The notes under the pieces: model-generated | The model's input: only the letters and a program-made list of their open reading frames with translations | Told to the model about the DNA's origin: nothing | Database searches by the model: none | Source of the DNA: Endomychus coccineus | Taxonomy: Eukaryota; Arthropoda; Insecta; Coleoptera; Endomychidae | Length of the DNA stretch: 64,000 nt | Direction of reading: 5' to 3' | Assembly: GCA_958510875.1 (NCBI GenBank) | Contig: OY294070.1 | Location: 119,950,703-120,014,702, forward strand | Position numbers and translations under genes: made by a program | In this document: piece by piece, positions 45,881-57,029 of the stretch | Layout of the letters: each line of letters starts with the position of its first letter | Numbering within the stretch: the first letter of the stretch is position 1

Positions 45881-46228
45881 GTTCCAAGCAAATCGCTGAA
45901 AGAACTTCCACAACGACCTGGGTCGTTCTTAGAAGAAGACATCCGCATCAGACTGAAAAGTACCACAGTTCAGCTTCGCCTGCCACTCGACAAGAAGTTG
46001 ACACAGAACCAAGCTAGCAGTAAGATCGAAATAACGTGTGTGTCGACACTCGAAAACATCAACCCTGGCATAGCGCCGCCCCGTACTGCCATTAGGACAA
46101 TCCTAGTAGCCACAGAAGATCAACTGGTCAACAATCAGAAATTGTATGGAGTATTCGGATCTGGCGCATCGAAAGGTCACGTATTGGTCAGTGTGTTCCT
46201 GATAACGGTAGTGTTGAGGTATTGTTGA
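45881..46228 (+). CDS. Terminal exon of the beat-like gene
   Basis: A splice acceptor (GATATTGATTCCAG) opens a 348-bp exon in phase 0, matching the phase left by the exon ending at 35112. It encodes 115 residues: VPSKSLKELPQRPGSFLEED, IRIRLKSTTVQLRLPLDKKL, then KIEITCVSTLENI, which supplies the second Ig Cys (L+...STLELR-type strand then C(V/I)ST, as in Beat proteins). After a Pro/Thr-containing linker the chain ends GVFGSGASKGHVLVSVFLIT, then VVLRYC and stop. Small residues followed by a hydrophobic end fit a GPI-anchor signal, known for several insect Beat proteins. AATATAAAG about 30 nt downstream is a weak poly(A) candidate. Confidence 0.85.
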   Translation, partial: VPSKSLKELPQRPGSFLEEDIRIRLKSTTVQLRLPLDKKLTQNQASSKIEITCVSTLENINPGIAPPRTAIRTILVATEDQLVNNQKLYGVFGSGASKGHVLVSVFLITVVLRYC

Positions 46229-46838
46229 TTGTTATGAATATAGTGTGATAAAAATGAAAATATAAAGACGAAGTATATATTAACTGGTAAGTTTATTTGA
46301 TGTATCTCTCAGTTTCGCTTTACATCTGTTAAAGGGGTGAAATAATTTGAATATCCAGTTGAAGAGGTAATAGAGAAGAGGTATTGTTAGGAAGGGATAA
46401 AACCCGAAACCAATGATAATTTTAATTTCACGTATACGAACGGTTTGCTGCAAGTTAATCGTCAAAATCCAATTTCCTTCCTCAATCTGCTGTAATTGTT
46501 TGCAACCAGATATCCACTCTACCATAGACGGTGAATCGCAAAGTTCACTCCAGTATCTGGTTGTCTTATTGTGTCGACGAGCTGTCGATTCTGGAAAACT
46601 TATTCACATCGATGGATTTGTCCCTAATACCATCTTGCTCGAAAATAGTTTGGAATAAATATATGTTATACAAAGCAGTTGACCGGAGGGCAGCTGGCAT
46701 CTTTACTTTTTACCGTGTTTTGCTTTTATTCGGCCTGGCCTTACCATGAACCTGAAAACCCAAGTCAGTTACTGAATTTCGAATGTTAATATAAGACAGA
46801 TAGTAAGTACTCTGAAATGAAAAGAATCTTGCTTGAAG
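46229..46838. other. 3' flank of the beat-like gene
   Basis: 3' UTR or intergenic sequence. Short frames on both strands (46280-46749) have no support. Confidence 0.45.
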
Positions 46839-47075
46839 TTATTTATTTGGCAAATCTAATTCAGCAAAGTGCGAGCTTAGCACGGAACATTTGGATATCC
46901 ATTCATATATTATTGGTTCAAGATCTAAGGATTTCGAATAGATCTTATGAACATACAAAATGACAATGTCATTCAATCGGTCTTTATGCATAGTCGTAGG
47001 TAATTTTTTTAATCGACGAAGTGCAGAAAATGATTGCTCTGCTATGCATGTTGACATAAAAATATTGAGGACAAT
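46839..47075 (-). pseudogene. hAT transposase C-terminal dimerisation domain
   Basis: The minus-strand frame reads MSTCIAEQSFSALRRLKKLP and then HKDRLNDIVILYVHKIYSKS. It matches hATC (A.ERSFS.LRRLK...R..M...RL..L..L..H). Upstream sequence to about 47400 is probably more of the same element but too decayed to read. Confidence 0.75.
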
Positions 47076-47413
47076 TTCATAATTTCCGGGATCAACTGTA
47101 AATGCATTCGCTCGAAGGAATTTCAGGGTAGTAGGTTGTTCAGACCTTCTCCTATTACGTATAATAACATATTTCTGTGTAATGTTAAGGGAGCCTCATC
47201 AAATTATATGAATTTAGAGCTTCGGCAGAATAATGTTTCCTTGTTACAAAGTCTTCAATGGAATTGAGAGAATTTAGAGTATTCGATTATGCGACTGCAT
47301 AATGTGATCATTGTTCAAGGATTTCAAAAAATTGTCTTTGTAAATATATTTCTGGAGATAGTATATGCGGACTAAGACCATTCTCAGTCAGTCAGGGAGC
47401 TTTTAGAACTACA

Positions 47414-47579
47414 AGCCTTGTTGCTAATTCGAGGGCCCTTGCTTTTTTTGAATAAATATTGTATATTGATATTACAGAAAATCACTGAAAAATTGAAGCC
47501 TTGTTGCTAATTCGAGGGCCCTTGCTTTTTTTGAATAAATATTGTATATTGATATTACAGAAAATCACTGAAAATTGTA
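47414..47579 (+). repeat. Exact 83-bp tandem duplication
   Basis: AGCCTTGTTGCTAATTCGAG... occurs at 47414 and again at 47497 with no difference that I can see over the unit. It is probably recent. Confidence 0.9.
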
Positions 47580-47882
47580 AAAATCCGATTTGTCTGATAT
47601 TCATAGGAAAAACGACAATTTTTTTGCAACTATAGCCTTATGGGTACCAATGGTTCGACCTCGTAGAGTACGAAGTTCATACATTTCGATGTATAAGCTG
47701 TCGTCTATAGTTCTATGAACTGTTTCATGTCATAACAATAACGCCATCTATGTATCATAGTGATAGCCATTATATGAGCTGCCAGGTATTAAGCAATGAG
47801 CTGTGAACCAATCAAAATAGAGTAGTGTAGGAATGAAACTATGCACGTGACCGAAAGTAAGGCTAAATAAAAGTTGCATCTG

Positions 47883-48422
47883 GCGACTCGTATGTTTGAC
47901 ATGAGTCTCTTATGCGTCGCCAAACTCGTAGTCCCTCTCTCAGCCACTAGCTAGCGCTTGAATCGGTAAAACGATTTCATTCCGGAATCGCAAGCAGTGT
48001 TACTAAGTATTCTGATTTGAGAGAGGAATAGAACTGTTACTCTTGTCAAAATGTATTACTCACCTTAAAATAACTTCCCCTTTTTCGTTATACATGACGC
48101 ACACAAAAGACCTCGTTAAAACGATTTCTATCCGCAATCGCAAGCATCCACTTTTAACGCATTTCCGCATCTTTCGGCACTTTGAAAACAGAAGTTTGTT
48201 GCTTTACACTTTAGTACCCCGTTCTGCATTTCGGCACAAAGCCCCATTTCGTAATTTGTTTCTAAAAACGCAGGTATTCCTTGTATTTACAAGTCAACTG
48301 ACAGTTGTCTGAGAATATTCCTACGTGACGACTTTTGGTACTACGCGACAGTCGACGCTTAGCGGACTCACTTCTCACATAGGAAACAGCCCCGAGTTTC
48401 TAGACCTGTATGTACGACCGTG
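47883..48422 (-). mobile_element. P-like MITE 3 with THAP exon
   Basis: Same family as the elements at 58945 and 59604. The right end is CTGTATGTACGACCGTG (to 48422). The left end lacks the outer 25 or so bases and starts within GCGACTCGTATGTTTGAC. On the minus strand, FVPKCRTGYKS-type text and then KVDACDCG-like broken frames correspond to the THAP zinc finger. The stretch from 48422 inward matches the other copies. The flank ATCTGAAG at 48423 has a partial ATCTG partner at 47878. Confidence 0.75.
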
Positions 48423-48545
48423 ATCTGAAGTAATGATTTCTGACGCATGCTCATTGATATTGAATTAGAGCTTCGGAATTTGAGGGATATACTGTAGTGG
48501 TTGAGATTCAGAGCTTTCTACTCATCAATGGTCCCACTGTGTCAG

Positions 48546-48579
48546 CCGGCGATCATAGTTCACCAACCATGATCGCCGG
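48546..48579. repeat. Perfect 11-bp inverted repeat hairpin
   Basis: CCGGCGATCAT and ATGATCGCCGG separated by 12 nt. The GC-rich stem stands out in AT-rich sequence. No transcription unit was found around it. Confidence 0.6.
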
Positions 48580-48785
48580 TCGATGCCGTAACTACCCATT
48601 TCAATACAGTGCTTTAACATTCATCACTCGAGTAATGAAACATATATAATCAACGCATTTCATAGTTTGGAATAATAAAAAAATAAGTATTTTCACATCA
48701 ATATAGTGACATTATGACAGCATGAGATATGTTCGACCTTTTGCGTATCAATCGCATTTCTCGATTTTTTAATTTTCTATCAGCA

Positions 48786-49107
48786 TCACGCCAAGCATCC
48801 TCCTGTTGTTGTTCGATACAACTCTGAAATTGAAGAAAAAAATTATGATATAAATCATATTACAAAAACAAAGTAGGTACTGACCTAAATTTCGGATTTT
48901 CCTCAAATTTATCGGAGATGGAAAAATATTTGGTGCAATATTATTCCGTGAGCCTCTTGTTCTGCTTGTTATTTCATCGTCAACACTAAAGATCTCAACT
49001 CTTCTATTGGTTTTATCAATCAGTTCTATGCGTCGCAATGCCGAATAAACTGTTTTTGGCACTAACATAATATGGTGAAAATGGCTCCAAATTGGTTTAT
49101 TGCACAA
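48786..49107 (-). CDS. Possible 3' end of an unrecognised two-exon gene
   Basis: A minus-strand open frame (HIMLVPKTVYSALRRIELID, KTNRRVEIFSVDDEITSRTR, NIFPSPINLRKIRN) reaches a donor TTTAG|GTCAGT at 48885. A 61-bp AT-rich intron (48884-48824) ends in a good acceptor, CTTCAATTTCAG. Splicing continues in frame as ELYRTTTGGCLA and a stop at 48786. Unspliced, the frame would continue to 48769 instead. The short intron and codon texture suggest real coding, perhaps from a transposon, but I know no homologue and the 5' end is unclear. Confidence 0.3.
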
Positions 49108-50408
49108 TTGTGCAATTTATTGATGCATTAGATAAAAGATGAGGATAAGTTTCTCATAATAATTGGAAGATAAATTATCAATCAAAATAATTTTCAACAC
49201 GTAATAATGTAGATAGAGAATCTGAAACTTTCAATATTGTTACATTCCAGTCTATTCAATAAGACGCGAAAAAAGAATAGTCCAAACAATCCAAAGACAT
49301 TTCACAGAACGTAAATATAAGTGGAAAACCCCAGACAACCGAATTGTTATTGAGGCGGAAATCCTAGTGACATTTTAATGTCGAAAACACGTCCTCTTGA
49401 ATAAAAGTGCTGTTAAAGCTTATAACGGGTTAAAGCTGAGGAGACACTCTATTTAGCCGCTGAAAATATTTCTCGCGTGACGAAGCGCAATAACTCATAT
49501 CCAGTTTTCTGCCTTCGAAATAAATCAAATATTAAATATCAAATTTCATGAATTGCCAGCCCGAAATCGATTGTAATAGCAATTCAATTTAGAGTTTAAT
49601 CGATTCTACAACGACTGATTGAGAACAGAAACATTTCATTGTGAAGACATAAATTGTTTTATGATTCTGGTATCAAGAAATAGCAAAGTTAATTCAAAAT
49701 AGTCTACCATATAAATAGCTCATTCAATTGTTTGTCTTGAGTTTCAACCATATTTCTATTATGATTGTCTATAAATCATCAACAGACGAGTTAGAAGATG
49801 ATGTCACTATTCGACCATCTCCGCTAGAGGTACAGAAACCCCATTTGAAGATGTTAGAGAGTCATGTAATTAGAAACACTATATACCGAAACTTTCATGT
49901 TCCACTGAGAGAGTCATTCATAATACAATTCATTGACTCAAAGATCTCACTCGTTTCAGATGAATGTCGGGGATAATGTTGGACATACAGTCAGGGGGCG
50001 ATACAGAAAAAATACATTGGATGAATAACAAACGTAATTTCATATCAGCAGCAAATAAACATAGTAAAGGTTTCAGTGATGTCACATCTATCAGTTCTGG
50101 ACAGTTGCTTTGTTCTCTCACGAGCTCATCAGAGGAACGAGTAGGACGATCAATTCACTATTGAACTATCTTCGCCAGAACTACCAAATCCATCTTAGAA
50201 ACAAAGGGTAAATACAGGAGAACACTTACCTTGTTAGGAAAGGAGCAATATATTGGTATAATGATGGATATATAGTAGCCGAAGGTACGGGGGCAGGAGT
50301 CATTGGGCCCAAAACCAAATACTCCGAACACATGTCCAGATACACCAGTATATTTTTTGTGAAATTCCACGCAAACGATTTTATGTGTGATTTATCTAAA
50401 ATATTTGC
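49108..50408. other. No supported gene
   Basis: Open frames 49728-49976 and 49964-50164 (plus) are unrecognised. The rest is AT-rich. Confidence 0.45.
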
Positions 50409-51800
50409 TGTAACATGGCACTCTCTTTATGAAACTATAAAACTTCACTCAAGAAATCTATATTATTCTATTCCTCAATCTATTTATATATTTACAGTGT
50501 GACCATTTGATTTGGAGAACTATGACAAGTTGAAGTTTGATCCAAATCATTGATTAACTAGAACAAACGTGAAAAATATCATTGATACTCACCCTTTTAT
50601 TTCATAAGACACTTTAGATTTAACACACTGGAAGACAACAATTATAAAATTCAATAATAAAAATAAAAATTAAATTGGTAATGATAAAACAATGATTATG
50701 AATTGATAACGAAATAATATTATTATAAAATTTATCACTAATAAGCATAAAAAATAAGATCGAAATCTCAACTCAAATGGAACAAACCTAGATAATCTAA
50801 ATCAATTAAAAGATAGAAATAAAACTAAGATTATTAAATATACCCCCCAACCAGAATTTTAACCATATGAACTAATTTTAGTATTATTGAACTCGAACTT
50901 TAATAAAAACTGAGAACAACACGCTTTGATTGAAATTCTAAAACAACTCTGATTCAGCGAAATTCATCCTTCTTACCAAAAACACTCTGAAGGAACTATA
51001 AAGTTGAATTAATTGAAATAGACAAAGTGCCACGTGATTTCTCAAGAGAACAATTCAAGTTAGACAATATTACTGAAGATTTTTTTTCGTCTTTTACTTG
51101 TAATGCGTCCTTCTCCTCAAATACCAATCTACAATTATGGAAAGGATCTCCGAATTGTTTAACCAACAGGCAGGAAGATTGTAATTCTTACCCTCTCTTG
51201 AGCCCTCTAATTCAGAATATTTTCGGTGGGAATTTCTAAACATATCATCCGTCCTGTTCTAAATATTACTAACTGATTCCTTCTTCACTAACTATCTCAA
51301 CCATAATCAAGACTATATTTAATTACAATTTTGATGATAAGATATCACGTTACCTGCTGACTTACGTGTGATATACTAATTATACAACATATGACAGCCG
51401 TTTCAAGCTTCTGTATTGAGTTCACAGTGGGTCTGGAAAAAGCCAGATGGTTAACATTAACATTTATCATAGCTTAGCATTCGTTTTCCATCCTGTATTG
51501 GTTATTCATCTTGACAGGTTCATGATTTACTTCAGAACAAGAAACTTTTGTGAAATTATCGAAACCATCTTGACATATCACTCTCTTAGAAGCGGGTGTG
51601 AATTGTCTCATATTTATTTTAGAAATTCCTTTACTTTCCTCAAGCTACATTTGTTATTGATACTAACCAGAAAACATCTTAGAAAATCCGGGAAACCCTA
51701 GATGATTTTTGCTTTAGATATTTCAATTTTACATGAAATTTTAATTTTTTAAAAATGATTTTGTTTTGAATATTGGAAATAACCTGTACTAAACCCTTAT
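50409..51800. repeat. 1.1-kb dispersed repeat, copy B (LTR-like)
   Basis: It aligns with 30386-31468 in the same orientation, with about 300 extra bases around 51250-51570. The left end is TGTAACATGGC. The right end is diverged. The frame 51447-51701 lies within or beside the extra segment and is unrecognised. Confidence 0.65.
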
Positions 51801-52019
51801 CACATTGCATTATCAATAAAAGTGGAGTGTAATAATCCTTTAAAATCCGATGTGATTATATTATAACACGTTCGTGTATCACATCAATAATTTATTATGC
51901 TGAACCATGTTAGAGACGGTTTTCAGTCAAGATTGTATCATTGTATAGGAGTCAATGGAGGACAATTTGAACATTTAATTCAAACACGCAGATTTAATTT
52001 TTTTCATTGTAAGCATGAC

Positions 52020-52440
52020 AACACAATTCAATTTTTTTACGAATGTGATTTTTTTAAGATTGTTTGAGTTTGTAAAAAAGGCTTAATAAAAATAAGCTTG
52101 TACATTGTACAAATAACCAAAATATTCAAGGTGGCGCATTCGAGCAACAAAATTAATTTTTGGCGAAAACGGTCCATTAAATTTACGTTTTTCATACACC
52201 GTTGTAAAGAGGCCTCCAAGACCTTTCATATGACGTATCACTCAACCCCTCTCCCCTATCCAATTTTGAGGGGTTGAAGCGCCCCCTATTAGGGCGTTGC
52301 CCGTTCAAGCCTCAAATATACGTCAAAAGATATTCCCCAAACAAAATCATTCGACGTGTTTCAGGAGATTTTTCCACTCACTAAGGGAAAAGAAATATTT
52401 GAGGTGGCTCGTCTGAGATGGAACATCCTGTATACAAGAT
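52020..52440. repeat. Interspersed repeat ending CCTGTATAC
   Basis: It contains GAGGCCTCCAAGACCTTTCA, CCCCTATTAGGGCG and ends GATGGAACATCCTGTATAC, resembling the GGGACACCCTGTATA termini of common insect repeats (compare 2772-2784). No coding. Confidence 0.4.
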
Positions 52441-52689
52441 CAAAGCACTTCTTCTGATTCAGCTCTCGCACCTTTAGCACAAAATCATCCTCAACTGAAT
52501 CGCAGTTATTACCAGAATTGAAAGAAATATATATGAGAACGCTCTTGCACTGAATGGAGCTGTAACGCCTCTGTTAGAACCGGAACCTTTCTTCTGTATA
52601 GGCAAGCACACTATATCAAACAGAAGAAACCGAATTCAGTACCAAGTTTATTGGAGTTATAGATAATTTAAAACGGTCCAAGTTAAGTT

Positions 52690-52870
52690 TATAATAAAGA
52701 ATGTTTTGGAAAGTATAAGAGAACTCTTGACGGGATAACTGCAAACTCAACGGTCGTATGAGTATAATTGGCCTAGTGAACGATGAAATGTGTACATTCT
52801 GCACAAAAGCAGGACAAACACCGACAGATCACCCAACCGACTGCCAAGCTATCCTGCTTTGCAGGAGCAG
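52690..52870 (+). pseudogene. LINE tail-domain fragment
   Basis: Plus-strand pieces read RELLTG, a stop, LQ, then (frame shifted) NGRMSIIGLVNDEMCTFCTK and AGQTPTDHPTDCQAILLCRS, RHF. This is the LTGH..LN.RM..IGL.....C..C......TH....C.A tail of RNase H-bearing LINEs. A short 3' flank follows, with no clear poly(A). Confidence 0.65.
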
Positions 52871-54002
52871 ACATTTTGCGACATACGTAATGCTTGTGTT
52901 TATATTGTAGACTGTGGATTTTAGTTTATTGCTCTCTTCAGTTCTTCTACAATTAGTTTTATTGTAATTGTTCATTATTCTGCTTGAGTAAGCTGGTACA
53001 TTTTATGACAATTATTTCAATGCATTCCTAAAGTACAGTGTACAGTGTGTTTTGGATTCATTTAAAAGTAGTACTATGAATTTTCAACAGTTCGCTACAC
53101 TGTTTTAGTTAAAGTTAAGGGGGTAGCATACCATTTTAGTGCTGAAGTGTTCTCAAATGGTCAACTTCGGTACCTTTACTCAATAAATCATATTTTGTCT
53201 TTATTAAATTTCATATCTTATTGTAGAAATGAGTGATATTTAATCAAAGTAAGTGAATATCAGCTTTTTTCCGAGAATATGTAGCTACGCAACTGCAGTG
53301 AGGACTTTATCTGCAACAAGATATTACTATAGAAAGGTAACTCATTCAATGAAGATAAAACAATTGGAAAAGATTGGCGTAATAGCAAATAATGGAATGA
53401 TTGAATATACATACCTACCAGTTTCCTATAGGCTACAGCTTCCATGTACCTGGAGAATTCAAATTTGTCTCCATCATATATGGTTCATCGACTATGGTAT
53501 TCATGATGCATCTAAAATACTTAATAATAACAGTGGAAACAAAACTATAACGTGAGATATTTCACCTTCTGTCTGTTTTTCTCATCGAGGGTCTGTCTTA
53601 TGAATATTCTTTGGAGGAGTTAAATAAACTCCGACGTGACGTCCTGGGAAATGAGAATATAATAACAGCTGTTACGGTGGCGTCAGGGAATTTCGCTTTT
53701 CCTAAAAGTGCTAAAACTCACCGGTTTATTGTAAATCAGTGCTGTAAGGGTAATAGTTTTTCAAGAACGTTAGTGTTAATCCTCGCCGAAGATTAACATA
53801 CCGGATAATTCTGGCTGAGGTGGTTCGTAATAAAAATCCTGAATTAACAGTTCAAAACTATATTTCAAGAGCAGTGAGAATATGAACAAAGTACGAGCAT
53901 AATTTGTAAAACTACTCAGTTCACCAACTTCTACCTGGTATTTCAATTCAAAAATTTTGGTTACAACGTTAACGTTGTTCAAAATGAAGCCAGATGAGAA
54001 GA
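52871..54002. other. No supported gene
   Basis: Frames 53253-53555 and 53611-53796 (plus) are open but unrecognised. They may be chance or unknown repeat. Confidence 0.4.
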
Positions 54003-54560
54003 CAATCCATTAACGGAAGAGGGCATACTTGATTGTAGCAGTGGTCGTCTTCAGGCTAACGACACCAATAATACCGTCTTTGCCCGGGTGCACATCTACA
54101 ACGCTGAACATTCGCCATAGCAAAGGAGGTATCAAGTCGTCTTTAAGTAGAACGAAAGTGCCTTTCGTAATAAGAGCCTGATCTTTACATTGTACCATTT
54201 GTAGCTTTGATGCAGCATATGAAGTTGCTCATAACGAGTCAAGCGATTAATTGATATTTCTTGACATTTAGGCGCAGGAGGAGACGTGAGAGGTTCAAAT
54301 GTCAGGATGTGAGCGGGAGTTAAAGCTCTTGAATTATTAGGATCCGCCCTCATCGGATATAACATACGAGAGTTGAGGAAAGTTTCTATTAATGAGAGAA
54401 AAGTATAAAGCTCCTCGTGAGTTAACGTTTGGTCTCCAAGGACTCGACGAAGACGGGTTTTGACTGATTTTACTCCCGCTTTCCACAGGCCTCATATGTG
54501 AGATACTGCGGATGTCTTTCCAAAATATTGTGATATTTGAAGTAACCCACTTCCACTGTG
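54003..54560 (-). pseudogene. BEL/Pao retrotransposon integrase C-terminus
   Basis: Minus-strand pieces read LWKAGVKSVKTRLRRVLGDQ, TLTHEELYTFLSLIETFLNS, RMLYPM, then NNSRALTPAHILTFEPLTSP and INRLTRYEQLHMLHQSYKWY. A shift follows to GTFVLLKDDLIPPLLWRMFS and VVDVHPGKDGIIGVVSLKTT. This is the end of the Pol polyprotein in BEL/Pao elements (integrase core end, NSRPLTP, LLK.D..PP..W..GRV...HPGKDG...V). Frameshifted, with protease, RT and LTRs not seen here. Confidence 0.85.
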
Positions 54561-56370
54561 AATTTTCGATAATTTCGTATAATCACCTCCTGAACTTTGG
54601 CATATGTATTTCCGGTACCTAAATGAATAATTTGACCGATGGAGTTAGTATCTGGAAAGATCTTTGGTAGTTCAATGTCAATAAGAATAATGAAACAGAG
54701 TGTGGTGGTTTTTAGATTTTGTTGCAGTACTGATATGGCAAATTGTTGAACTATTACCTAATTTTCAAAGATTTTCTGAATGGTTAGTGTATTTCTAAGA
54801 AGACAGAAGAAGTCAGAACTCACTAAGGTTCAATGAATTTATATTACCAAGACCATTTCAACGCACTTGGTGTGTTTCAATATTAAACACGCCTCTTTTC
54901 AAGAGGTTATTGTGTGAAAAATTGAAATTCCATTCATAGAATCAATAGTGTATACAAATAAAGGCTTCCCGTCCTGTACAATCCTGTCTCAATTAAATTT
55001 TTGCGACAAGTATGGCCCATATAAAATGAGTGAACAACGGCAGATTCCGCATCGTAAAGTTCCCGATAGCATCACATGAAATCATCCAGACTTTATTGCT
55101 AATAATAAGAAATTCATGACGGTTCGATGGAGAAAATATTTACCTCCACCAATAAAAGCGGCTTTTATTCGATCATATTGTTGATAGGAATGTAGTTAAG
55201 CTATCTTAAATGGCCGGATACGGTTATGGCTTTGGTTGAAAGTTCCAAAGACCGGCAGCATTTCACGGATGGAATTTACGAATTTAACGCGTTCCCAAAT
55301 ACTGAATCTTTCCAGGCTTATTGGTATCGATCGGATGTAAGATGGTGTCTGATGAGTTATGATATCATCCTCCTAACACATGACTGAACAGAATTAGTGA
55401 TATCAGCTTAACACCCGAAAAAAACGCACTTATTTATGAGTTTGCCACATCTTCTGCATCATTATGAGTATCATAAAATTTCATTCCTCCGGAGGGAGAA
55501 GGATTTCCGGGGACATGATAATTTGAGTCTTTCTCCGTTTTTCTCACATGAGAACTTGCATTATTACTTACATAGGGTTAGTTACGACCGATTTTCATTT
55601 AAAATTTACACTGCGGTCAATTCAAGCATTGTAACTCACTCGTTTCGCGGATGAACTCGAGAGTACGGCAAACTGTCCAGATCTATTGACTACAGTGTTG
55701 CAGGTCAATCTGAAGAAGGCCAATTATATTTCTGGATAATATGTATCAAGTAATTTGCATTGAATAAATAATATCTTTGGATAAGAGTAACATGAACACC
55801 AATGAACACTACACATGAAATAAGAGAAAACGTACCATGTTTCGTCACATAGTTGCTCCTTCAGGTGACCAATAGTACTACATACTAAAGGTATTACTAG
55901 CTTTTTATACATAAGAAGGAAAAAGCACGAAAAAGGCCAGACATGAATTTTCACTTTTTCGCAAATTTCTCATACAGATATCACTATAAATATATATTCT
56001 AACCACCTAATTTGTCCCAAACTAGCAACATATCATAGTATGGTCCATAGACTTGTATCATATCCAATATTCACCCAAAATGAGTGTTGAATATTATAAA
56101 AAAGGTAGCAATTAACAATAATTTCGACCAGATGTTGACAGATAGTATGTTGAAAAAGGAGAAATATGATATTGCTATTGAAGAAATTCTCCATCTAGAT
56201 CTCAATAGTTCGAAAATTATGAAAAAATTATTATTATTATGGAACATATTTAGGGAAAATTTCAAATGATATCAAAAATATTAACCAATACGAATTCAAC
56301 AACTCCTTTTAAAAGTGTAACACACTAGGTAATTGGAAAAATAATAAACATAAATCAGAAAAAGGAGTCA
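54561..56370. other. No supported gene
   Basis: A mixture of AT-rich sequence and slightly GC-richer stretches (55190-55660). No recognisable coding. Confidence 0.45.
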
Positions 56371-56374
56371 AATC

Positions 56375-56640
56375 TGAAGTCTATAAGTTATATTGCGGAT
56401 TTTGCTAAAACTTTTATGTAGGTCAATGTGGTAGGTCTTTTTCTAGTAGAGTAGCTGACATTCCAGCATTTTAGGAGTTATAGGAATAACAAGCTTAAAC
56501 CCCCATTATGCCAAACACATGATAGAGACAGGTCAGCAATTTGATCGGAATTTCAGAATCATACATGTTGTAAATAAAGGTAGACTTTCAGATAACATCA
56601 AATATAATATAAAAAAGATATATAAATGAAATTATGAATA
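56375..56640 (+). pseudogene. PLE GIY-YIG endonuclease fragment
   Basis: The plus-strand frame reads VYKLYCGFC, a stop, NFYVGQCGRSFSSRVAD, and then after frame breaks GRLSDNIKYN. This is a GIY-YIG core with the conserved Arg retained, close to the Penelope type at 37.6 kb. It is decayed. Confidence 0.65.
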
Positions 56641-56693
56641 TAAGCACAGTCATATTTTACTCAATAATCAAGTAGATTTTTCATGAAAATTAG

Positions 56694-56823
56694 ATAAGAA
56701 ATAATCACTCTTATCCACTAAAAATACTGTTACTAAGTAGCGATAACCATTGAGTTTACTTGCTACGAGAGGTCCTCAATACTTTAACAGTATTTTTAGT
56801 GGATAAGGGTGATTATTTCTTAT
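56694..56823. repeat. Long near-perfect hairpin
   Basis: 56694-56732 and 56785-56823 are inverted copies (about 39 bp, with one mismatch that would be G-U in RNA) separated by a 52-nt loop. The arm contains TATCCACTAAAAATACTGTT. It lies just 3' of the PLE endonuclease fragment. Confidence 0.85.
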
Positions 56824-57009
56824 TTGTAGTGTTTTATTCTACCCCCTTCTTAACCTCTTTCCACATAAACAACCTGTCGAAAACTAATTATTAAATGTCA
56901 TTACTAAACAGCCTGTATTCTCACTTATTAGGTCAGCCCCTTTGGTCATTTTCTCTGACTGTTTGAATAAATAGTAATACCGTTGTGAGTTTTAACTATC
57001 ATTGTTAAC

Positions 57010-57026
57010 CTGAAGGGTGGCGAAAC
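57010..57026 (+). ncRNA. Hammerhead-like motif, shortened
   Basis: CTGAAGGGTGGCGAAAC, about 370 bp after the PLE endonuclease fragment on the same strand. The two boxes are there but the hairpin between them is reduced to almost nothing. Confidence 0.25.
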
Positions 57027-57029
57027 ATG

